In this document: positions 53,183 to 59,775 of the stretch, one piece after another
Layout: each line of letters starts with the position of its first letter
Position numbering within the stretch: position 1 is the stretch's first letter
NCBI GenBank assembly: GCA_964390055.1
Contig: CAYMGQ010000002.1
Coordinates: 124,001-188,000, forward strand
Source of the DNA: CAYMGQ01 sp964390055
Lineage (GTDB): Bacteria > Bacillota > Clostridia > Peptostreptococcales > Natronincolaceae
DNA: 64,000 bases
Direction of reading: 5' to 3'
Notes under the pieces: generated by a model
Databases searched by the model: none
Told to the model about the DNA's origin: nothing
The model's input: the letters and a program-made list of their open reading frames with translations, nothing else
Position numbers and translations under genes: made by a program

Positions 53183-53839
53183 ATGGCAAAAATCAATGGT
53201 TTTAGGTTGGGTATTTATATCTTTAAGGATGCCGAAATTGTTGACTACGCGGCTCCTTTTGGTGTCTTTTCAGTAGCCAGGAGGCTTGACCCGGCTTTGG
53301 ATGCATTCTTTATAGCAGATGCCAACAGGCCTGTTCAAGCCCAAGCTGGTTTTACTGTATTACCTAACTATAGTTTTGCAGATAATCCATCAGTGGATGC
53401 CTTTTTAATCCCTGGTGGATTTGGCACAAGGCAGGAGATATATAATACAAGACTCCATGAATATATCAACTCACTACCTGCTGAAACCCTTTTGACTAGT
53501 GTTTGTACGGGTTCCTGGATATACGGTTATATGGGACTCCTTGATGGACTTGCCGCAACAAACAGAAAGGAAGCAGATGCAGCTGAATCAGGCCCCAATG
53601 GTATGAACCCCATAGATAGGTTAGCCCAAATCGCACCCAAGGCCAAGATTAGCCGTTGCAGGGTTGTAGACTCTGGGCGCATTATTACCGGTGCTGGGAT
53701 TACTGCTGGTATGGAAATTGGTTTCCACCTACTACGTAGGGCTGGCTATGATGAAAACTTTATCAATGAGGTTGCCCGTATAATGGAATACAGTAAGGCC
53801 TATGACAGCTACCGGGATGACATAGAATACCATTCCTAA
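53183..53839 (+). CDS. DJ-1/PfpI-family protein
   Basis: A 218-residue class I glutamine-amidotransferase-like fold. The nucleophile elbow is LTSVCTGSWIYGYMGLLDG with Cys near 112, and the N-terminal ligand loop is IFKDAEIVDYAAPFGVF. This is the subgroup related to the N-terminal domains of GATase1-AraC regulators, isonitrile hydratase and deglycase-like proteins. The substrate is unknown. Controlled by a TetR repressor; possibly a detoxification enzyme. Confidence 0.9.
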   Translation: MAKINGFRLGIYIFKDAEIVDYAAPFGVFSVARRLDPALDAFFIADANRPVQAQAGFTVLPNYSFADNPSVDAFLIPGGFGTRQEIYNTRLHEYINSLPAETLLTSVCTGSWIYGYMGLLDGLAATNRKEADAAESGPNGMNPIDRLAQIAPKAKISRCRVVDSGRIITGAGITAGMEIGFHLLRRAGYDENFINEVARIMEYSKAYDSYRDDIEYHS

Positions 53840-53881
53840 ATAATTTATATCAGTTTTTAACGCATCAAACTTCAAACTCTT

Positions 53882-53917
53882 GGACATAGAGGACTAGGTC
53901 AGCTATGTCCTCTTTTT
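53882..53917 (+). terminator. Terminator after the PfpI-like gene
   Basis: AGAGGAC (53888-53894) pairs with GTCCTCT (53907-53913) and is followed by TTTT. An alternative stem GGACATAG/CTATGTCC (53882-53889 with 53903-53910) uses overlapping bases. Confidence 0.75.
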
Positions 53918-54078
53918 ATATAATTCTATAATTAAACTATATATCTGGGATAACCCATGCTTCCTGCTCTTTAGTTATCCTGTTTGTCCTGATAATTATT
54001 CTAATTATTACTCCCCCCTTGTACTATAATTTAAAGGTCCTTTCCTCCTATATTTAACATAATTTAGGGGATTATGCA

Positions 54079-54225
54079 ATGGAAATCTTTAATATGGGGG
54101 ATATTTTTTTGAACCAGCCTATGTTAAATATCATAATCCAAAATTATGAGGCCAGTAAGACAAATATCTTATCCCAGATATTTGCCACTTTGCCACTTAT
54201 AATATATCAAACTCTGCTAATATAG
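54079..54225 (+). CDS. Possible small protein of 48 residues
   Basis: An ATG 7-8 nt after AGGGGAT opens a frame of 48 codons beginning MEIFNMGDIFLNQPMLNIII and ending LPLIIYQTLLI. No known family, no promoter identified, and the frame overlaps the 54161-54184 inverted repeat. The start site is good but coding status is unproven. Confidence 0.25.
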   Translation: MEIFNMGDIFLNQPMLNIIIQNYEASKTNILSQIFATLPLIIYQTLLI

Positions 54226-54289
54226 TTTATTATCACAGATTTATTATATACTAATACCATAATGGATCCTTAAGTATGGAGTTGATAAA

Positions 54290-54910
54290 ATGAAGAAAGA
54301 CAGAAGTCAAATTCAGGCCCGCTATGATCGAATAGCCACCTTCTATGATTTATTTGCAAAACCCATGGAATTAATGGCCCTTAAAAAATGGAGGCTAGAT
54401 ATTATGAAAGAATTGAAGGGGAAGGTATTAGAAGTAGGAGTGGGCACAGGTAAAAACATTGAGTTTTATCCAGATAATGTGGAGATAACAGGGATAGATT
54501 TTAGCTATAAAATGTTGTCCATAGCCAAAAAAACTGCTAATGAACTAGGAAAGAAAGTAAATCTTATCCAGATGGATGTTGAAAATATGCATTTCCCCGA
54601 TAATTATTTCGATATGGTATTTACCACCTGTGTTTTCTGCTCCGTACCTAATCCTATCAAGGGTCTACAGGAAATCCGGCGGGTGTGTAAGGCCAAGGGA
54701 AAAATTATTATGGTGGAACATGTCAGAAGTGAGAAAAAAGTCTTGGGTCTAATTATGGACATCCTTAACCCTCTTACCGTGACCCTATATGGGGCTAATA
54801 TAAACAGAAGAACTGTAGAAAATATCTATCAATCAGGCTATACAAATGTTGAAGTTTCTAACCTGTCCACCGATATTATGAAAAAAATCATTATTAATAA
54901 TTGCAAATAG
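54290..54910 (+). CDS. Class I SAM-dependent methyltransferase (UbiE/PMT-like)
   Basis: A 206-residue methyltransferase with motif I VLEVGVGTGKNIEFYPDNV, the DFSYKML acidic loop and the FTTCVFCSVPNPIKGLQEIR helix. It resembles UbiE/phospholipid-N-methyltransferase proteins. Nothing nearby fixes the substrate: it could be a quinone, lipid or metalloid. The upstream start follows TATGGAGTTGATAAA. Confidence 0.85.
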   Translation: MKKDRSQIQARYDRIATFYDLFAKPMELMALKKWRLDIMKELKGKVLEVGVGTGKNIEFYPDNVEITGIDFSYKMLSIAKKTANELGKKVNLIQMDVENMHFPDNYFDMVFTTCVFCSVPNPIKGLQEIRRVCKAKGKIIMVEHVRSEKKVLGLIMDILNPLTVTLYGANINRRTVENIYQSGYTNVEVSNLSTDIMKKIIINNCK

Positions 54911-55028
54911 TTTATGGAGATCTTCCCCGTTGAACTAGGGACTTGTACTTTTTTTTAAATTAATTACTATCTTTTTCCTGTAATATTTGTTATAATTGAA
55001 AATAAAAAATTTAGGAGCTAATAAAAAA

Positions 55029-56279
55029 ATGATATCAAACGCAGCTAATATTCAATTTATAAAAAGAAGAAGAATAGAACTAGTAATCCTACCCTTTCTC
55101 TTAATCATGCTAGTAACCGGCCTGCTACTACAACCAATAAACCAGCTAGTAGAGGGACTAATCAACATATTTACCGCCCCCGGAATACTAATAACTGATT
55201 ATATGGTGGTAGGTGGTATTGGTCCCGCCCTAGTTAACGGGGCCATGGTTGGACTAATTGGATATACCTTGCTTATTATCAATGGGGTTCCCTTTAGGGG
55301 GTCATCCATCGCAGTTCTTTTGACAATGTTCGGCTTTGGCCTATTTGGTAAAACTGCCTGGTCCATACTCCCAATTATAGGCGGTGTATTTATATATTGT
55401 AAATTAAGTGGCCAGAGTATGATTACTAATATATACCCGGCCTTGTACGGAACCGCCTTGGCCCCCCTAGTAACTCAGGCGGCCTTCGGCTATAATTGGG
55501 GGATAATGGGAGGTATTCTTATTGGTATTATTGCCGGTATCATAATTCCGCCCATTGCAAGCCATGTTTTAAGATTTCACGAGGGCTATAACCTCTACAA
55601 CATTGGCTTTACAGCGGGGCTTGTAGGATTACTGATATTGAATGTTTTAAGGGGCTTTGACCTTGACAGTGAAATTGTTGTAATATGGGGGAATGAATTT
55701 GACAGTTTCTTGAGAATCTTTACAGTAACTGTTTTTTTATCTATGATTGCTCTGGGCATCATACTTGCTAAACATAGGCTTAGGGACTATCTCAAAATTC
55801 TCAAACATCCGGGTACCCTAATTACAGACTTCACAAATATTAGTGGTTTTGGCAATACCTTAATTAACATGGGTATAGTAGGTCTTATTGGCATATTTTA
55901 TATAGAACTAGTAGGAGGCAATTACAATGGACCAGTTCTAGGGGGCCTGTATACCATGGTTGGTTTCGCGGCCTTTGGAAAACATCCCTTAAATATTACC
56001 CCAATTATGGCAGGGGTATGGTTGGCTACAGTATCTTCAATATACCAGCCCTCCAGCCCAGGACCAATATTGGCAGCCCTTTTTGGAACTACATTAGCTC
56101 CTATTGCTGGGCAATTTGGTCCCATAGTTGGAATTCTTGCAGGTGGCATCCATCTTTTCATAGTATCAAGGATTGGTGGAATACACGGGGGTTTAAACCT
56201 ATATAATAATGGTTTTTCTGCAGGCTTTGTAGCAGCAATCTTTGTTGCAATAATAAATGGCTTCAAAAAGAAGCAGTAG
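55029..56279 (+). CDS. DUF1576 membrane protein with internal duplication
   Basis: A 416-residue integral membrane protein of the DUF1576 family. The two halves repeat: APGILITDYMVVGGIGPALV near 48 resembles HPGTLITDFTNISGFGNTLI near 258, and FHEGYNLYNIGFTAGLVGLL near 180 resembles IHGGLNLYNNGFSAGFVAAI near 390. This suggests an inverted or parallel-repeat transporter-like fold. I start at ATG 55029 (AGGAG 12 nt upstream); TTG at 54996 would add 11 residues. It is followed at 12 bp by a GHKL ATPase. Function unknown. Confidence 0.85.
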   Translation: MISNAANIQFIKRRRIELVILPFLLIMLVTGLLLQPINQLVEGLINIFTAPGILITDYMVVGGIGPALVNGAMVGLIGYTLLIINGVPFRGSSIAVLLTMFGFGLFGKTAWSILPIIGGVFIYCKLSGQSMITNIYPALYGTALAPLVTQAAFGYNWGIMGGILIGIIAGIIIPPIASHVLRFHEGYNLYNIGFTAGLVGLLILNVLRGFDLDSEIVVIWGNEFDSFLRIFTVTVFLSMIALGIILAKHRLRDYLKILKHPGTLITDFTNISGFGNTLINMGIVGLIGIFYIELVGGNYNGPVLGGLYTMVGFAAFGKHPLNITPIMAGVWLATVSSIYQPSSPGPILAALFGTTLAPIAGQFGPIVGILAGGIHLFIVSRIGGIHGGLNLYNNGFSAGFVAAIFVAIINGFKKKQ

Positions 56280-56291
56280 GGAGGATATAGG

Positions 56292-56630
56292 GTGACGTCA
56301 ACAAACAAGAAAATCCAAGGGATTGTAAAAGAGTTACTATCCAACTCATTACATGCTGATTCCCAAAATATCAATATTAATATAAGAAAAGATAAGAATA
56401 TAACCGAAATCGAGATAAGTGATAATGGTGGGGGCATGGACGAGGAAACTCTTAAATATGTAAGGAGGGTCCTGCAACAACCCCATAGGAAGGACATGGC
56501 GGATTATTACCTGGGATTGGTGGGAAATAGTTCCCAGGGATCTGGCTTAAATTTAGTAGGCCTGCTAGTCGATGAGGCCCAAATAGAAAGCTCACAAAAA
56601 GGAACAAGGGTTAAAGTTAGGTTGAAATAA
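56292..56630 (+). CDS. Minimal GHKL-type ATPase coupled to the DUF1576 protein
   Basis: A 112-residue protein that is just a Bergerat-fold ATP-binding domain: N box KELLSNSLHA with Asn18, G1 box DNGGGM (Asp44), G2 box GLVGNSSQGSGLNLVG (75-90). It resembles the ATPase part of histidine kinases, MutL or Hsp90 but lacks any dimerization, transducer or client domain. GTG start behind GGGAGGATATAGG. The tight spacing to the DUF1576 gene suggests it powers or switches that membrane protein. Confidence 0.85.
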   Translation: MTSTNKKIQGIVKELLSNSLHADSQNININIRKDKNITEIEISDNGGGMDEETLKYVRRVLQQPHRKDMADYYLGLVGNSSQGSGLNLVGLLVDEAQIESSQKGTRVKVRLK

Positions 56631-56665
56631 CCCCCATAATAGGATTGATTCCTATAGACCGGGGG
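56631..56665. terminator. Bidirectional terminator between GHKL gene and thioredoxin gene
   Basis: CCCCC (56631-56635) pairs with GGGGG (56661-56665), with an inner stem ATAGGA/TCCTAT. It separates the convergent transcription units. Confidence 0.65.
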
Positions 56666-56695
56666 CTGTTGACTAATCCCCTTATTTTTCCTTGC

Positions 56696-56935
56696 TTATA
56701 GATACTTCTCTAATATTCTCCCTATCTCCTTTACCGATAATACTTTGCCAGTGGATACCACCTTATTATCAACTACTAAGGCCGGTGTCCTCATTATCCC
56801 ATATCTTGCTATTTCCCCAAGATCCTGCACCTTTTCTATACTTGCCCTCATATCTGATTCCTTCAAAAATTTTTCTATATTTTTCTCCAATTTATCGCAA
56901 TTTCTACATCCTGCACCTAATATTTTAATTATCAT
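56696..56935 (-). CDS. Small thioredoxin-like redox protein (CRNC)
   Basis: A 79-residue thioredoxin-fold protein with the CxxC site GAGCRNC (Cys10, Cys13) and the cis-Pro loop RTPALVV near residue 50, matching the small redox-active disulfide proteins often encoded with YraQ/ArsP permeases. It follows the permease by 12 bp. It may reduce or donate electrons to a metalloid or permease cysteines. Confidence 0.9.
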   Translation of the reverse strand: MIIKILGAGCRNCDKLEKNIEKFLKESDMRASIEKVQDLGEIARYGIMRTPALVVDNKVVSTGKVLSVKEIGRILEKYL

Positions 56936-56947
56936 TTTTATCCCCCT

Positions 56948-57952
56948 TTATATAAATAAAGTCGAAGAGATATTTAAGCCATATCCCACAATAATTATGC
57001 CCGTGGCTACTATTCCTATAAATGTAGCCAATAATCTAGGTCTTATGACTTTGCCTAGCATAAGCATAGAGGGCACAGACATGGTAGTTACCCCCATCAT
57101 AAAGGCAACAACTGTACCTATCCCCACCCCTTTCGCAAACAAGGCTTGGGCAATGGGTATGGTGCCAAATATATCTGCATAGATTGGTATGCCAATGAAG
57201 GTAGCTATTAAAACAGAAAAGGGATTTGACCTTCCTAGTATTTTTTCTATAATAGATTGGGGAATCCAATTGTGAATACCTGCCCCAATAGCAACCCCTA
57301 TTAAAATGTATATCCAAACCCTGTCAAATATTTCCCTCAGCTGATTTTTTGCAAAAGTAATCCTGCCTTGCCTAGATATTTCCTCAAACTCGATTTCCCC
57401 TAGCTCCACCCCCCATACATAGGGTTCAACTTGCTCCTTCATATCTAATTTTTCAATTATAATTCCCCCGACTATGGCTATAATTACCCCTGTGACAACA
57501 TATAGTATCCCTATTTTCACACCAAAGGTGGACATTAATAATAAAAAGGCCGCCAAATCTACCATTGGAGAAGATATCAAAAATGAAAATGTCGCCCCCA
57601 AGGGCAAGCCTCCTGATACAAAGCCGATAAAAATAGGAATACTAGAACAAGAGCAAAAAGGAGTCAAAATACCAAGTAAGGCACCCAATATATTTCCCTT
57701 TATCCCTTTAATTCCCCCCAAAAGTTTTTTAGTTCTCTCAGGTGGAAAGTAACTCTGTATATAGGATATAAAAAAAATCATTACTGATAGGAGTATAAAT
57801 ATTTTTATTACATCGTAAATAAAAAAATGAACACTCTTTCCTATTTTTCCTGTCATTGATAATTTAAAAACCCTAACCACAACAAATTCTACTATATCCC
57901 AAAGCCATTTCATTTTTAAAAATTGTGTGTTAAACCAACTAACAATATTCAT
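56948..57952 (-). CDS. YraQ/ArsP-like permease
   Basis: A 334-residue protein with about eight to nine helices and the conserved cysteine motif TPFCSCSSIPIF (Cys100, Cys102), typical of UPF0718/ArsP-like permeases that export organoarsenicals or related compounds. Between ArsR upstream (115 bp) and thioredoxin downstream, it forms an inducible efflux operon. The actual substrate is not determined. Confidence 0.85.
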   Translation of the reverse strand: MNIVSWFNTQFLKMKWLWDIVEFVVVRVFKLSMTGKIGKSVHFFIYDVIKIFILLSVMIFFISYIQSYFPPERTKKLLGGIKGIKGNILGALLGILTPFCSCSSIPIFIGFVSGGLPLGATFSFLISSPMVDLAAFLLLMSTFGVKIGILYVVTGVIIAIVGGIIIEKLDMKEQVEPYVWGVELGEIEFEEISRQGRITFAKNQLREIFDRVWIYILIGVAIGAGIHNWIPQSIIEKILGRSNPFSVLIATFIGIPIYADIFGTIPIAQALFAKGVGIGTVVAFMMGVTTMSVPSMLMLGKVIRPRLLATFIGIVATGIIIVGYGLNISSTLFI

Positions 57953-58067
57953 TAAATCCCCCCTTGGCCCTTAATCCCCCACTTAATTTTTAATTAAGTA
58001 AATCCTGTTGGGGCTAGCCATATCTCCCATAAAACTAGTCTATTATTGGCTTAAAAACCTATTAGGC

Positions 58068-58373
58068 TTATCTATCTATAAGTTTGCATATACAATCCTC
58101 ACTTTCATTAAATATATTAAATAAAATTTTTAATATTTCCCCGTATCTATCCATATTTAATGAATAATGATTCCATAGGCCATCTTTTCTAGCCTTGACT
58201 ATATCAGCATCAGTTAAGACTCTCATGTGGTGGGAGAGGGTGGGTTGGGTAAATTCAAAATATTCCAGGATATCACAAGCACACTGTTCCCCGCAGGATA
58301 GTATATCTATTATCTTTAACCTATTAGGATCAGATAGGACCTTGAAAATCTTCGCACTTTCATCATAGTTCAC
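58068..58373 (-). CDS. ArsR/SmtB-family metalloregulator
   Basis: A 101-residue winged-helix repressor with QPTLSHHMRVLTDADIVKAR. The metal site GEQCACDIL matches the ELCVCDL box of arsenic-sensing ArsR (Cys31, Cys33); extra cysteines are at 27 and in the C-terminal CIC. This favours an As(III)/Sb(III)-type ligand. GTG start about 10 nt after a G-rich site. It is first in the operon and likely autoregulated at the -10-overlapping operator. Confidence 0.9.
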   Translation of the reverse strand: MNYDESAKIFKVLSDPNRLKIIDILSCGEQCACDILEYFEFTQPTLSHHMRVLTDADIVKARKDGLWNHYSLNMDRYGEILKILFNIFNESEDCICKLIDR

Positions 58374-58392
58374 TATTAATTAACCCCCCCCC

Positions 58393-58431
58393 TCTATATA
58401 TTAATATAGATGACTATCTATCTATTGTCAA
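58393..58431 (-). promoter_or_regulatory. Promoter and operator of the arsR operon
   Basis: TTGACA (58426-58431), 17-nt spacer, TATATT (58403-58408) on the minus strand: a near-consensus SigA promoter. The inverted repeat CTATAT-ATTA-ATATAG (58393-58408) covers the -10, where an ArsR dimer would exclude polymerase. Confidence 0.75.
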
Positions 58432-58445
58432 GTTGATAGTAGGCC

Positions 58446-59621
58446 TCATTTTTCTAGTAGTTTTTTATAAAAGTAATCAATACCCATGGCCCCAAGGGGT
58501 GCCGTGATTAATATAGACAAAACCGCCACCGTTACGACCTGGTGGCCACAGGCCAAACCCATAGAAAGAGGGATTGCACCTATTGCTGCCTGGACCGTGG
58601 CCTTCGGTGTATATGCAATCATGCAGAATAATTTTTCCCTGGCTGGTAAATCAGTCCCCAATAGGGCCACATAAACTCCCACCATTCTTAAAATCAAAGC
58701 AAATAATACAATAATTATTGATGCTAGACCTGCCTGTATGGCATAATTTAAGTCCACCGTCGAGCCCACAAGGACAAATAATAGTATCTCTGCCCCTATC
58801 CATAATTTATTATATTTAATGGAAAGATTATCAGCTAATGGTTTATTTCTCTGGGATAGGATTAACCCAATTGTCATAATGCCTATTAGGCCTGAAATTG
58901 CTATAATCCCCTCTAACTTATTTTCTAATTCAATAAGTAGAAAGGAAAAACTGAGGATAACAATAATACTTGTTATATCCCTAAGCTGAAATCTCCTAAA
59001 GAATATTACTAGACCTATCCCTAAGATAATCCCCGCCAGAATCCCAAGTAGAATGCCAACTGGAATTTGCAAGAGGTTTCCTAGTCCTACCCTTCCTCCC
59101 AGGGCTAATGACATAAAAGAAGTAAACAAAACAATTACAAAAACATCATCCACCGAGGCTCCTGCCATTATTAGTTGAGGAATACTATTTTCCTTGCCAT
59201 AACCCTTGGCCATAATTTTTATCATCCTGGGGATTACAACAGCTGGAGATACAGCAGCTATCACACTTCCCAGGATAGCAGCCTCAACTATAGTCATCCC
59301 CATTACCTTAGGTGCAATTAATATAATACCAATAATCTCAAAGCTAGCGGGTAAAAAACACATTAATAGGGCCGGTCTACCCACCCTCTTTAAATCATGT
59401 ATATCTAAGGATAATCCTGCCCTAGTCAGTATAATAATTAAAGCTAGTAGTCTTAAATCTGCAGATATTGCCAGTATAGATGGGTCCAATAAATCCAGGG
59501 CATGGGGACTTATAATTATACCTGTTATTATCATTCCCAATAAAGCTGGTAATCCAATCTTTTTAAATATTTCTCCCAATAAAAGTCCTAATAAAAAAAT
59601 GATGGCTACACTTGTAAGCAT
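58446..59621 (-). CDS. Cation/proton antiporter (CPA type) under a fluoride riboswitch
   Basis: A 391-residue membrane protein with about 12 helices and the CPA fold: LGLLLGEIFKKIGLPALLGM and the ion-site helix with ASVDDVFVIVLFTSFMSLAL (Asp-Asp pair). Its leader carries a fluoride riboswitch, and CPA-type antiporters are among the genes known to be controlled by this riboswitch class. It probably helps the cell export fluoride or restore pH or ions during fluoride stress; which ion moves is not shown. Strong AAGGAGG site, 5 nt before the ATG. Confidence 0.9.
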   Translation of the reverse strand: MLTSVAIIFLLGLLLGEIFKKIGLPALLGMIITGIIISPHALDLLDPSILAISADLRLLALIIILTRAGLSLDIHDLKRVGRPALLMCFLPASFEIIGIILIAPKVMGMTIVEAAILGSVIAAVSPAVVIPRMIKIMAKGYGKENSIPQLIMAGASVDDVFVIVLFTSFMSLALGGRVGLGNLLQIPVGILLGILAGIILGIGLVIFFRRFQLRDITSIIVILSFSFLLIELENKLEGIIAISGLIGIMTIGLILSQRNKPLADNLSIKYNKLWIGAEILLFVLVGSTVDLNYAIQAGLASIIIVLFALILRMVGVYVALLGTDLPAREKLFCMIAYTPKATVQAAIGAIPLSMGLACGHQVVTVAVLSILITAPLGAMGIDYFYKKLLEK

Positions 59622-59647
59622 AGAGGCCTCCTTAAATTTGCAGAAAT

Positions 59648-59750
59648 AAAAAAGCCGACAATTTCTGCATATATTTTGCAGAAGTCATCAGCATAATTGC
59701 GGTTCTGGTAATTGAAACTACCAAGGGAGAACTTCATTCCCGACATAGAA
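59648..59750 (-). promoter_or_regulatory. Fluoride riboswitch with overlapping terminator
   Basis: Read on minus, the aptamer begins near 59745 with GGGAATGAAGTTCTCCC, has a GGTA/TACC stem, AACCGC, and ends GCTGATGACTTCTGC: the crcB-motif layout. The loop bases GAAGT (59731-59735) are complementary to ACTTC (59681-59685), forming the expected pseudoknot. GCTGATGACTTCTGC (59678-59692) also pairs with GCAGAAATTGTCGGC (59654-59668), 15 pairs with one mismatch, ending in TTTTTT (59648-59653). Aptamer and terminator are therefore mutually exclusive: fluoride binding should prevent termination. Confidence 0.93.
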
Positions 59751-59775
59751 ATATTACCATATCCATAATTATTTT

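Larger units (their letters stand above)
53840..54289. other. 450-bp intergenic region after the PfpI-like gene
   Basis: Begins with a terminator (53882-53917), followed by AT-rich sequence with no clear conserved gene. It holds a 9-bp inverted repeat CAAATATCT-TATCCC-AGATATTTG (54161-54184), an 8-bp tandem repeat TTTGCCAC beginning at 54181 and a 48-codon open frame (54079-54225). I see no riboswitch. Confidence 0.5.

Noticed and set aside
55922..56497. 191-codon minus-strand frame across the DUF1576/GHKL junction
   Set aside because: Antisense to two clearly coding genes; Pro/Ile-rich with no motif.
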